Below, in pieces: positions 35,601-43,661 of a DNA stretch of 64,000 nt (positions are counted from its first letter, which is position 1; every line of letters starts with the position of its first letter). The position numbers and the translations under genes were made by a program. Below the pieces are notes generated by a model. That model worked only from the letters and a program-made list of their open reading frames with translations, was not told where the DNA came from and ran no database searches. Where the stretch lies: the NCBI RefSeq assembly GCF_963678545.1, contig NZ_OY782870.1:1178001-1242000 (forward strand), given 5' to 3'. Origin of the DNA: an uncultured Methanomethylovorans sp. GTDB lineage: Archaea > Halobacteriota > Methanosarcinia > Methanosarcinales > Methanosarcinaceae.

Positions 35601-36624
35601 CATAACAATTAATGTACTTGATTCTGCACCACTTATCTCCAATCTTGAAGAGAAAGATGCAAATTCAAACTCTATAACTTTAGCATGGACAAGTTCTTCG
35701 GATGTATCTTTAGTTGAAGTGTATAGAAACAGCACTATTATTGGAAATGTGACCGGATCTGTATCTCAATACGTAGATCGGAATTTGAATAGTGATACTA
35801 CATATGAATATTCTTTAGTGCCTTATGATGTCAGCGGAAACAAAGGTACTGCAATAAGCATTACTCTCCACACTTCCTCTTTATCATCTAGTAACAGTGG
35901 AAGTGGAGGAAGTAGTACGAGTAGTAGCAGCACATCCAAGAAGAGTAGTGGTAGCGGTGGTGGAGGCGGCAGTTCAGGCAGTACTGAGGCCTATGAAAAT
36001 ATTGCAGTGAAAGATGTTGCCACCGAATACTTGGGAATAGATTCCAATGTCACTTATGAGTTCAATGGAGAGGGTAACGACATCCTTGCAATTACTTTCC
36101 ATTCTCTTAAGAATTCAGGTGAGATCACTTCTACTATTGAGGTACTTAATAACAAATCAAAGTCAGTTAATAGCGAGCCAGAAGGTATTATATATAAGTA
36201 TTTGAATATATGGATTGGCAAATCTGGTTTTGCTACAGCCTCTAACATAGAGGATGCAAGGATCAAATTCAGAGTTTCTAACTCATGGATTGAAGAAATG
36301 GGTGTAAGTTCTGAAAATATAAGATTAGAGAGATACAATGGAGCTGAATGGGAAGTACTGCCCACCAAATTTGAAAGCAGGACCACGGACTATTCAATAT
36401 TTGAATCAACTACGCCTGGATTTTCTCCATTTGTCATTATAGCTGAAAAAGTTCTGGCTGCCCCTGTAAGTAGTGATGCAGAGTCAGAGCCTACTCAGAT
36501 CGAAAATACCGGTCCGATAGAAAGTCAACCTGAAAAGTCCAACATATGGACAATTGTAATATCCATGCTTGCAATCGCATTGCTTGTTATTGGATATTCC
36601 TATATGAAGAACCGAAATAATTAA
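32611..36624 (+). CDS. secreted S8/S53-like serine peptidase with He_PIG, FnIII and PGF-pre-PGF domains
   Basis: Surface protein of 1,337 residues. A signal sequence (to about residue 30) and a prodomain-like region precede a peptidase domain (about 165-560). The nucleophile is Ser501 in FSGTSASAPHIAA. In place of a subtilisin His motif it has MMEIIYDMAPGA, with Glu230 and Asp234 spaced as in sedolisins, and the usual Asp position reads VISNGVD. Five He_PIG/cadherin-like repeats follow (about 566-1008), then one FnIII (1009-1092), a Ser/Gly linker, a PGF-pre-PGF domain (about 1127-1283) and a helix with a short basic tail. It heads six paralogous genes sharing the C-terminal module. Substrate unknown; processing of surface proteins is a reasonable guess. 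Confidence 0.88.
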   Translation: MNCRGQIQQLINFAVILLISGIVLFGSLSVAIGEENTNNKNQVENTTVIDNSNLTEEQQKISSGLLGLTMDANSVTNVYTNSVGSSTDVVNQSGQQLVFVYVSLLQGEETSVIDPYVWNITSRDEENSVVAAWVDVSRLEEIASLEQVRNIRTVVQPVVNIGSATTAGDAIHRTDVVRSGYSQNGAGIKIGVISNGVDAISKAQASGDLPSDVKVLSNSVGGNEGIAMMEIIYDMAPGAKLYFHDHGSSVYEFNNAIDELIAAGCTIIVDDITWPDEPFFEDGVVAQHVAEVIANNNIVYISSAGNSGGRHYQGLFEDAGTGYHDKIFTLPAGSSYQLFLQWDDQFGSSANDYDLYVMDKSGTTIAYSANTQNGNSDPLEWTVTPYLTEPAYIKIKNRDGTAQQRTLEMFIYPTSAVSLDKTNLTSADSIFGHPAVTDAIAVAAISANDQGHDQVESYSSRGPVTIAYPTSTTRQKPDLAGVDRVAVSGAGNFGTIFSGTSASAPHIAAVAAQIWGYDKDMSAAEVRSILYESAEDVESSGFDYLSGYGRVDALNVFTRYVNRAPILAAVEDQELNETESIEINLIATDMDGDDLTYSTDASFGTLTGNVFSWTPTYDDAGTYTVQFSVTDGKYTTSKTATIKVNNVDRAPELEFIDNKAIDENSLLEFTVSANDPDGDTVAYSVAGLPSGAVFDANTRLFSWTPSTEAAGNYQVTFTAEANGLSDSESITITVGDIGSAPQLDPIGNKNLNENELLEFVVSATDPEGDAITYSTAGLPEGATFDANTRAFSWRPDYNDSGSYSIDFVAEAGNLTDSETVTITVNNVDREPEMSAIGNKVVNENESLSFMISATDIDNDPISYLAVNLPAGASLNNVTGEFNWVPTYSDSGEYNVVFIAASNGLIKSENVLITVHNVDRAPEFAAISDKEADENQLLTFNISATDEDGDIVSYSSDSLPEGAELDSETGDFSWTPDAAGNYNITFIAESNGLKDSETITINVLDSAPLISNLEEKDANSNSITLAWTSSSDVSLVEVYRNSTIIGNVTGSVSQYVDRNLNSDTTYEYSLVPYDVSGNKGTAISITLHTSSLSSSNSGSGGSSTSSSSTSKKSSGSGGGGGSSGSTEAYENIAVKDVATEYLGIDSNVTYEFNGEGNDILAITFHSLKNSGEITSTIEVLNNKSKSVNSEPEGIIYKYLNIWIGKSGFATASNIEDARIKFRVSNSWIEEMGVSSENIRLERYNGAEWEVLPTKFESRTTDYSIFESTTPGFSPFVIIAEKVLAAPVSSDAESEPTQIENTGPIESQPEKSNIWTIVISMLAIALLVIGYSYMKNRNN

Positions 36625-36631
36625 TTCGGTA

Positions 36632-36653
36632 CCCCTGTGCGCATGCACAGGGG
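36632..36653 (+). terminator. hairpin after the peptidase gene
   Basis: CCCCTGTGC and GCACAGGGG form a perfect 9-bp stem with loop GCAT, seven bases after the stop codon. It belongs to a set of related hairpins closing genes of this array. Confidence 0.6.
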
Positions 36654-36752
36654 GTCAAAAGTAACGAAGATTGACATAAATCAGAATGTCGGAGAAGTAT
36701 ACAAATTCTTACAATAATCAAAATCCTCTGCATTGAGGAGCTGGTGATAAAA

Positions 36753-39104
36753 GTGCAAATCAAAGTAAGTAGATCAGTCCATTTTGGGTTGATGTTGTTA
36801 ATTTTGATAGCAGCAACTGGAATCTGTTCTGCAGCTAACGTAAATGTGGATCTCGTTAGTCAGTTCAGTGAGGATATTTCAGATGTTGCTGTGGATGGAA
36901 GTTATGCATATGTAGGCCAAGGCGAGAACTTTGTTATACTTGATATAACCGATATTACGAATATTTTCGAGGTAGGCAGGATCACTGCCCCTTCAGACAT
37001 AGAAGGTATTGCGGTATCAGGTACTAATGCATACTTGGCTGATGGGGAAAGTGGCATTGTTGTCCTTGATGTTAGTACTCCTTCATCTCCCGCCATTTTA
37101 GGCAGTTATGCTACAGAGTATTCAATTCTTGATGTTTCTGTATCAGGCAATTATGTTTATGCAGCTGATAGTAGCAATCTTATTATTGTAGATGTCACTA
37201 ATCCTTCCTCTCCAACCCTTGTAGGAAGTTATGATACTATTGGTTCTGCAAATGGTGTTGCAATTTCAGGAAATTATGCTTACGTATCCGATGATAGCAA
37301 AGCTATTTTTGATGGCAGCAATGGTCTTTCTATTATAGACGTTTCAAATCCATCTTCACCAAGTCTTGTAGGAACTTATGATAGTATTTATGCATATGAT
37401 GCATTTGTATCGGGTAACTATGCATATGTGGCCGATTCGAATGGTCTTGCTATTTTGGACGTAAGTAATCCATCATCACCGACTCTTGCTGGAAGCTATT
37501 CCGGTAATGGGGATTCAAATGCTGTCGAAGTTTCAGGTAATTATGCATATTTGATTGATTCTGGGGGTCTTGTGATCCTGGACATTAGTAATCCTGTTTC
37601 TCTTCTTAATATGGGAAGTTACGGTGAAGATTATGCAGCTGATGTTAGTGTGTCGGATGGTTATGCATTTGTGGCTGATTACAGTAATGGTCTTGTTATT
37701 GTTAAGCTGGGAAGTGCATCCGGAACTGCTGTTTCGGGGGATAATTCTACAGCACCTGAAGAAGAGACAGACGAAAGACCTTCTATTTCAGAAATAGGAG
37801 ATAAATCAGTCAATGTGAATGAATTGCTGGAATTCATGATTTCGGCGACATCTCCGGATGGTAGTGAGATTACATACTCTGCAAGGGGTTTGCCAACTGG
37901 AGCAACTCTTGATAAAACCGCAGGTGCTTTCAGCTGGGTTCCCGATACTGCCGGTAGTTATATTGTCACATTTGATGCAGAATCTAACGGCCTTACTGAT
38001 TCTGAGACTATAACTATTATCGTTTCTGGCTCAGGCGTTAGTTCAGAAGGGTCAGATATTTCAGAGCTTTCGGGGAAGGACATTAGTTCAAATTCCATAA
38101 CATTGACATGGTCCAATTCTGCAGACATAGATACTGTTGGATTGTATCGTGATGATGTTCATATTGGAAACATAACGGGCTCTACTTCAACATATGCAGA
38201 TACTGGTTTGGCTAGTGGCACCAGTTATGCTTATTCTTTGTTGCCATACTACACTAATGGAACTCAAGGAATTGTAGCACGTATAACTTTAAGCACTTCT
38301 TCCTCCTCTTCTTCAGGCAGTGATAGCAGTAGCAACAGTGGAAGTAGTAGTGGAAGCAGCAGCAGCAGTGGAAGTAGTAGTGGAAGCAGCAGTACAACGA
38401 GTAGTAGTAGTGGTGGTGGAGGCGGTGGCTCAGGTAATGCCGAGAACTTTGAGAATATAGTCCTTAAAGACGTCAGTAATGAATATCTGAGGACCAATTC
38501 TAACACTACCTATGAATTCTCAAGGGAAGGTAATCCCATAGAATCTATTAGCTTTTATTCCCTTAAGAACTCAGGTGAGGTCACTACTTCTATAGAGGTT
38601 CTTAAAAACCAGTCACAGTTTTCAAATAGTAGTCCTGAAGGGCTAATTTATAAATACGTCAATATATGGGTAGGTAAATCTGGCTTTGCCACAGAATCTA
38701 ACATCAAGGATGCACAGGTGAAATTCAAGGTAAACAGTTCCTGGGTCGAGGAGATGGGTCTAAGCCCTGAAGGTATAAGATTGCAAAGATATGATGGAAC
38801 TTCATGGGAAGTGTTACCTACAACTCTGCAGAACGAAACAGCGGGATATTTAGTATTTGAATCCCAAACTTCGGGATTTTCTCCATTTGTCATTATCGGC
38901 GATAAAAATGCCGGAGCCTCTTTAAATACGACGGATCAAAATCTAAAGACTCCCGAGTCAGAAACTCCCTCTGTTGCTGTCCCAACAGAAAGTCAAAGTA
39001 ATGTGCAAACGCAGCCAGATAAATCTAATATACTGGTTCCTGTTATGGCAATACTGGGAATTGGGTTGCTTGTGGTTGGATCTCTGTACATGAGAAGAAG
39101 TTAA
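36753..39104 (+). CDS. LVIVD-propeller surface protein with PGF-pre-PGF domain (1)
   Basis: Secreted protein of about 783 residues. Signal peptide ends ICSAAN. Seven LVIVD repeats (about residues 30-330), each with a pattern like VSGNYAYVADSNGLAILDVS, should form a seven-bladed beta-propeller. Then come one He_PIG domain (about 345-428), one FnIII (435-515), a long Ser/Gly linker (about 520-570), the PGF-pre-PGF domain (about 575-735), a C-terminal helix and a basic end (MRRS). The start is placed at the GTG preceding CAAATC, matching the ATGCAAATC starts of its paralogues; GTG 36744 is an alternative. TCCTC and GAGGA form a short hairpin just upstream. Likely an adhesion or scaffold protein. 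Confidence 0.85.
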   Translation: MQIKVSRSVHFGLMLLILIAATGICSAANVNVDLVSQFSEDISDVAVDGSYAYVGQGENFVILDITDITNIFEVGRITAPSDIEGIAVSGTNAYLADGESGIVVLDVSTPSSPAILGSYATEYSILDVSVSGNYVYAADSSNLIIVDVTNPSSPTLVGSYDTIGSANGVAISGNYAYVSDDSKAIFDGSNGLSIIDVSNPSSPSLVGTYDSIYAYDAFVSGNYAYVADSNGLAILDVSNPSSPTLAGSYSGNGDSNAVEVSGNYAYLIDSGGLVILDISNPVSLLNMGSYGEDYAADVSVSDGYAFVADYSNGLVIVKLGSASGTAVSGDNSTAPEEETDERPSISEIGDKSVNVNELLEFMISATSPDGSEITYSARGLPTGATLDKTAGAFSWVPDTAGSYIVTFDAESNGLTDSETITIIVSGSGVSSEGSDISELSGKDISSNSITLTWSNSADIDTVGLYRDDVHIGNITGSTSTYADTGLASGTSYAYSLLPYYTNGTQGIVARITLSTSSSSSSGSDSSSNSGSSSGSSSSSGSSSGSSSTTSSSSGGGGGGSGNAENFENIVLKDVSNEYLRTNSNTTYEFSREGNPIESISFYSLKNSGEVTTSIEVLKNQSQFSNSSPEGLIYKYVNIWVGKSGFATESNIKDAQVKFKVNSSWVEEMGLSPEGIRLQRYDGTSWEVLPTTLQNETAGYLVFESQTSGFSPFVIIGDKNAGASLNTTDQNLKTPESETPSVAVPTESQSNVQTQPDKSNILVPVMAILGIGLLVVGSLYMRRS

Positions 39105-39114
39105 ATCAGTTTTT

Positions 39115-39136
39115 ACCCTGTACTGAGGTACAGGGT
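39115..39136 (+). terminator. hairpin after LVIVD protein 1
   Basis: ACCCTGTAC and GTACAGGGT form a perfect 9-bp stem with loop TGAG, followed by AT-rich sequence with short T runs. The core is shared with the neighbouring gene-end hairpins. Confidence 0.6.
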
Positions 39137-39240
39137 AATTTTACATTTTATGGAATTTTTTATAGATTAGCAAGATGATCAATTTTACAATATATCTATA
39201 AAAGATCAAAGTCCTCTATTGTTGAGGGGCTGTGAGAATG

Positions 39241-41199
39241 ATGCAAATCAGGTTAAATAGTTCTATTCGTTTTGTAATGATATTGCTTTTTGTGATGGCT
39301 ACTGCAGGAGTTGGTCTGGCAGAAAATACCAGCGTAGGGCTTGTTAGCCAGTTCAGTGGGGAAATCTCAAACGTTGTTATAGCAGATAATTATGCATATC
39401 TAGGTCAGGGACAGGACTTTGTCGTACTCGATGTTAGTAATGTTGCTAATCCTTCCGAAGTGGGGAGGGTAGCTTCTTTATCGGAAATTAATGATGTTGT
39501 GATCTCTGGTAATTATGCATATATAGCCAATGGTGATAGCGGTCTTGCCATCTTTGATATAAGTACACCTTCTTCTCCCATCTTTGTAGGCAGCTATGAT
39601 GCAGAAGGTTTTATTTGTGATATTGCTGTATCAGGAAATTCTGTTTATGCAGCAGATGGCAGCGGCCTTGTTATTGTCGATGTCAGCACTCCTTCTTCTC
39701 CGAAACTTGTAGGTACATATGATACCATTGGGTCTGCAAACGGTGTTGCAATATCAGGCAACTATGCTTACATAGCTGATGATAGCAAAGGTATTTTTGA
39801 TGGTAGCAATGGTCTTGCGGTGATTGATGTCAGCACTCCTTCTTCACCAAGTCTTGTTGGAACGTATGATTCCATCTATGCATATGATGTTGTTATATCC
39901 GGAAACTATGCTTACGTAGCTGACTCCCTTGGACTTGTAATTTTGGATATTAGTACTTCTTCATCACCGGTACTCACGGGTAGTTACTCCACTAATGGAG
40001 ATGCAAATGATGTTGCTATATCAGGCAATTATGTCTATGTAAGCGATTATGCTGGTCTCACAATTTTGGATATATCTACGCCTTCTTCCCCATACTTTAT
40101 AGGCAATTATGGGACCGAAGGAAATGCTAATGGCGTTGCAGTATCAGATGACTATGTTTATTTGGCTGATCCAAGCAATGGTCTTTTTATTCTTCAACAA
40201 GGATCTTTAGGGTCATCGATTGTCTCAGGCGAAAATACAACTTCTGATGGCTCGATGACTAGCAATATGAGCGGAGCACTGGAACTATCTCCCATAGGCG
40301 ATTACTCTGTAGGCGAAAATGAAGTGCTTACTTTTACAGTTTCAACGATGGATTCTGATGCTGGTGTTGTATACTCGGCTTCGGATATGCCAGCAGAAGC
40401 TACTCTTGATCCTAGTACCGGTGTTTTCAGCTGGACTCCAAGCACAGGCAGTGCTGGGGTATACACAGTTACATTCACAGCAGAATTAGATGGACTTACA
40501 GATTCAGAGATTGCTACTATAAACGTAATCTCTTCGACTGCTGCTCAGATATCGCCGAATTCTTCTACTGAAGTAAGTAATTACAGTTCAGAGGACGTTA
40601 CCAATTTAGTCATGACAGATGTTGTAACTATATCTATTGCAATGGATTCAAATGTGAGTTATGAATTTATAGGAGAGGGCAATGATATTATTTCAATTAG
40701 CTTCTATTCTCTTAAAGAGTTGGGGGATGTAACTTCCACAATAGAAGTACTTAAGACTAGGTCAAGTCAGGTGAGTAGCGACCCAGCAGGGATACTATAC
40801 AAATATGTTAGCATACAGGTGGGAGATCCAGGTATTGTTGATGAATCTGCCATTAAAGATGCTCGGATTAAGTTCAGGGTTAATAATTCATGGCTTAACA
40901 AGGTGGGTTTAAATGCTGCAGATGTGAGATTGCAAAGATATAATGGGGATGTTTGGGAAGTATTGCCAACGACTCTGGAAAGCAGCACTACAGACGATTC
41001 AATATTTGAATCAAGTACATCTGCATTTTCTTCATTTGCTATCACTGCAAGCAAAGAACTTGCTGCTTCTAAGGCTAGTGATTTAGATAAAGAGGATACA
41101 CAGGGAGAAAAGTTCAATATATTGATTGTTGCAATGTTGTTCCTTCTGATCGGGGCATTTGTAGCCGGGTATTTGTATCTTAAGAAAGGGCATAAGTGA
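39241..41199 (+). CDS. LVIVD-propeller surface protein with PGF-pre-PGF domain (2)
   Basis: Close paralogue of the previous protein, about 652 residues. Signal peptide ends VGLAEN. Seven LVIVD repeats (about 30-330) are followed by one He_PIG domain (about 350-435). Unlike its neighbour it lacks the FnIII domain and the long Ser/Gly linker and passes almost directly into the PGF-pre-PGF domain (about 455-605), then a helix and YLKKGHK tail. The propeller halves of the two proteins are very similar, including an odd insertion SKGIFDGSNG/SKAIFDGSNG in repeat four, so duplication was recent. ATG at 39241 matches the paralogue starts; ATG 39238 and GTG 39232 are in frame. Confidence 0.85.
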   Translation: MQIRLNSSIRFVMILLFVMATAGVGLAENTSVGLVSQFSGEISNVVIADNYAYLGQGQDFVVLDVSNVANPSEVGRVASLSEINDVVISGNYAYIANGDSGLAIFDISTPSSPIFVGSYDAEGFICDIAVSGNSVYAADGSGLVIVDVSTPSSPKLVGTYDTIGSANGVAISGNYAYIADDSKGIFDGSNGLAVIDVSTPSSPSLVGTYDSIYAYDVVISGNYAYVADSLGLVILDISTSSSPVLTGSYSTNGDANDVAISGNYVYVSDYAGLTILDISTPSSPYFIGNYGTEGNANGVAVSDDYVYLADPSNGLFILQQGSLGSSIVSGENTTSDGSMTSNMSGALELSPIGDYSVGENEVLTFTVSTMDSDAGVVYSASDMPAEATLDPSTGVFSWTPSTGSAGVYTVTFTAELDGLTDSEIATINVISSTAAQISPNSSTEVSNYSSEDVTNLVMTDVVTISIAMDSNVSYEFIGEGNDIISISFYSLKELGDVTSTIEVLKTRSSQVSSDPAGILYKYVSIQVGDPGIVDESAIKDARIKFRVNNSWLNKVGLNAADVRLQRYNGDVWEVLPTTLESSTTDDSIFESSTSAFSSFAITASKELAASKASDLDKEDTQGEKFNILIVAMLFLLIGAFVAGYLYLKKGHK

Positions 41200-41516
41200 T
41201 TCAGATTATTCTCTGTAGAATGTACAGGGGATCTTCTAAACTATTTATCTAAACTTGGAGATCAGTCATTTGTCTGAGTGATTTCCAGTCTTTAACTTCC
41301 TCTTATCATTCTTTTTGCTACATTTCCATTTACTTTTCAAGTAAACATCTACCACTTCTTTACTTATTTTAACGCTAGGCAAAGGAAACGCGGTATCAGT
41401 AAAATATAATATGACAGGACATATTTTTTTAAACATCTTTAAATATATCCTTATTAAAATTACAATCAATGACACAACAATAAGGAAAATAGAAATCCTC
41501 TATGGTTGTGAAGTAG
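41200..41516. other. intergenic region before the FIVAR genes
   Basis: Starts with an imperfect hairpin (CTCTGTA, 41211-41217, with TACAGGG, 41223-41229) of the gene-end family. A TATA-like TTTAAATATA lies at 41438-41447. The last 90 bases resemble the leader at 43558-43661. The remainder has no supported feature; a 69-codon minus-strand frame there has no family resemblance or ribosome-binding site. Confidence 0.5.
41438..41447 (+). promoter_or_regulatory. TATA-like element of FIVAR surface gene 1
   Basis: TTTAAATATA follows TTTTTTTAAACATC and lies about 80 bases before the gene. The same arrangement occurs ahead of the next FIVAR gene, supporting a promoter duplicated with the gene. Confidence 0.4.
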
Positions 41517-43373
41517 GTGGTACTTCTGCAAATCAAGTTCAATAAATTAACTTATTTTTTAGTAGGGTTGGTTTACGTTGGAATAGTATTGTTCTTGGTA
41601 TCAATAACGGTGGGAACAAGCTTAGCTGATAATGCGACCATAGATTATAAAGCTGAATTAATATCAGTTATTGTAACTGCCAATGACAAATTAGATAATG
41701 CAGTAGTTGGTACTGTTTCTGGTCAATATCCCCAATCTGCAATTGATGCATTTGAACTGGCTATTGGCAATGCACAAAAAATTGTTGATAATCAAAATGT
41801 AAGTACAGAACAGGTAGATCAGGCTGTTGTAGATCTTAAAAACGCGGGGGTGATCTTCGATAAAGCCAAAATAGCTACCGTTAACAAGGCTGCTTTAACC
41901 TCGGCTATCAGTAGTGCATCTTCAAAAGCAAATAATGCAGTAGTTGGTACTGCTTCTGGTCAGTATCCGCAATCTGCAATTGATTCATTCAAATCAGCTA
42001 TTAATAAAGCACAAGCAGTTGCTGTTGATGCCAGTGCAACTCAGGCCGAAGTAAATAAGGCTGTAACAGACCTCAAGTCCGCGGAAGCAACATTTGATGC
42101 AGCTAGAATCACAAATGGAGGGTCAACCCCGCCCGCATCTGTAACAAACCTGAAAGACCGTGCTGTAGGATCAACCTGGATAAGATGGGCATGGACAAAT
42201 CCAACAGATTCTGACTTTAGCCATGTTATGGTCTATATTGACAATTCTTTTGTCACTACCACTTTCAACAATTATTACGAATTGTCCGGATTGGTCGGGG
42301 GTACCACACATACCATCGGTCTTAAGACTGTTGATACTTCAGGTAATATTAACTCTGAACTGATTGTTGATTCAGCAACAACAATAACAACAAATACAGT
42401 TCCTGAGATCACTAACGTTGCTGGAAATAATATTACAACCACTACGATTAAGATTGTATGGGTGTCTTCTAATGATACCTCAAGTGTGAAAATTAGAAGG
42501 AACAACGTATTCCTTAGTATTGTTACAGAATCGACATATTATGTAGATAGTGGTCTGGAGGCTGGCACTACTTATAGTTATAGTCTACTCCCATATTCCA
42601 CCAGCGGGGTTGAAGGCAAAGCAGTGAATGTCAGCCTGAAAACCAAATCTTCCAGCAAAAGTGGAGGGGGAAGCAGCGGGAGCAGCAGTAGTAAAAAGAG
42701 TAGTAGTAGTGGTGGAGGCAGCGGTGCAACTAGCGTTGAGGATTTCGTAAATGTAGCAATAAGGGATGTGGACAGCGCATATCTAAAAATGGATTCCAAT
42801 GTAATCTATGAATTTTCAAGAGAGGGTAATGATATTCAGTCAATTAGTTTGTATTCCCTTAAGAACTCCGGGGAAATAACCTCTACTATTGAGGTATTGA
42901 ATGACAGATCAAAACTGGCTCATAGCAATCCAGATGGTCTGGTGTATAGGTATCTCAACATCTGGGTAGGTAAGGCTGGATTTGCTACCTCTAATAACAT
43001 CAAGGATGCTCGTATTAAGTTCAAGGTAAACAATTCATGGATAGAGGAAACAGGTGTAATCCCTGCAGAAATAAAGCTGCAAAGATATAATGGAACTGCA
43101 TGGGAAGTGCTTCCGACTACTTTGGAAAGCAGTAATGTGGACTATACCGTCTTTGAAGCGCAAACACCAGGTTTCTCTCCATTTGCGATAACTGCGGAAA
43201 AAACCTTTGCAGTTTCTACCAATGGTAATGTTCAAAGTGATGTAGCCCACGTAGAAGATATCGGGCTGGAAGGAACACAACCGGTAAAATCCAATGTGTG
43301 GACCTATATTATGGCTATTATCCTGGTAGGCATGCTTGCAGTTGGATATGAGTACTTGAAAAAAGAAAATTAA
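41517..43373 (+). CDS. FIVAR-repeat surface protein with FnIII and PGF-pre-PGF domains (1)
   Basis: Secreted protein of 618 residues. N-terminal hydrophobic signal (about 12-40) ends near TSLADN. Two FIVAR-type three-helix repeats (about 45-200) contain the signature GQYPQSAIDAFELAI and GQYPQSAIDSFKSAI. Two FnIII domains (about 204-290, 295-375) follow, the first with GSTWIRWAWTNPTDSDFSHV. Then a Ser/Gly linker with SSKKSSSS, the PGF-pre-PGF domain (about 405-560), a helix and tail YLKKEN. The start is uncertain: GTG 41517 gives MVLLQIKF, while the position equivalent to the paralogue ATG is a CTG (41526) behind GGTGG. FIVAR modules are common in Gram-positive adhesins that bind sugars or host proteins. 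Confidence 0.82.
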   Translation: MVLLQIKFNKLTYFLVGLVYVGIVLFLVSITVGTSLADNATIDYKAELISVIVTANDKLDNAVVGTVSGQYPQSAIDAFELAIGNAQKIVDNQNVSTEQVDQAVVDLKNAGVIFDKAKIATVNKAALTSAISSASSKANNAVVGTASGQYPQSAIDSFKSAINKAQAVAVDASATQAEVNKAVTDLKSAEATFDAARITNGGSTPPASVTNLKDRAVGSTWIRWAWTNPTDSDFSHVMVYIDNSFVTTTFNNYYELSGLVGGTTHTIGLKTVDTSGNINSELIVDSATTITTNTVPEITNVAGNNITTTTIKIVWVSSNDTSSVKIRRNNVFLSIVTESTYYVDSGLEAGTTYSYSLLPYSTSGVEGKAVNVSLKTKSSSKSGGGSSGSSSSKKSSSSGGGSGATSVEDFVNVAIRDVDSAYLKMDSNVIYEFSREGNDIQSISLYSLKNSGEITSTIEVLNDRSKLAHSNPDGLVYRYLNIWVGKAGFATSNNIKDARIKFKVNNSWIEETGVIPAEIKLQRYNGTAWEVLPTTLESSNVDYTVFEAQTPGFSPFAITAEKTFAVSTNGNVQSDVAHVEDIGLEGTQPVKSNVWTYIMAIILVGMLAVGYEYLKKEN

Positions 43374-43652
43374 AAATGATGTAAAATCCCTGTAAAAGAT
43401 GCAGGGATTTCAGATAATTTTCATGAACAGCTAAGTAAGTTTGTTACTATGGTAAATAAAAAGGTCTCTTTCTCCGTCATCTTTTGTAGCTCTTCTTAAA
43501 CCACTAAAAGTCATCTAAATAAAGTTTGGAGCAAGAAATATATATAATTTAAAGTTATATTTTTTTAAATATCTTTATATACTACATAATTGTAATAACC
43601 AATAATTACACAACGATAAGGTGGACAGAAATTTTCTGTAGTTGTGAAATAG
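43374..43652. other. intergenic region with gene-end hairpin and duplicated promoter
   Basis: AAATCCCTG (43384-43392) and CAGGGATTT (43402-43410) form a 9-bp stem after the stop. A TATA-like TTTATATA lies near 43574-43581, and the sequence from about 43558 to the start resembles that before FIVAR gene 1, including ACAACGATAAGG and GTTGTGAAATAGGTGGTAC. Nothing else is seen. Confidence 0.5.
43573..43582 (+). promoter_or_regulatory. TATA-like element of FIVAR surface gene 2
   Basis: CTTTATATAC lies about 90 bases before the ATG in sequence resembling the region upstream of FIVAR gene 1. Assignment rests on this shared context. Confidence 0.4.
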
Positions 43653-43661
43653 GTGGTACAT

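Noticed and set aside
36840..37720. Regularly repeated sequence that might suggest a CRISPR-like array
   Set aside because: The repeats are protein-coding LVIVD units with diverged codons, not identical repeats with unique spacers.
38264..38506. Pro/Leu-rich minus-strand frame opposite the Ser/Gly linker (similar ones at 42578, 45467 and 47832)
   Set aside because: These are complements of Ser/Gly codon runs in the surface genes, with no ribosome-binding site or family resemblance.
41266..41475. 69-codon minus-strand frame in the gap before the FIVAR genes
   Set aside because: It lies over the promoter region, is rich in Lys and Ile from AT-rich DNA, and has no ribosome-binding site.
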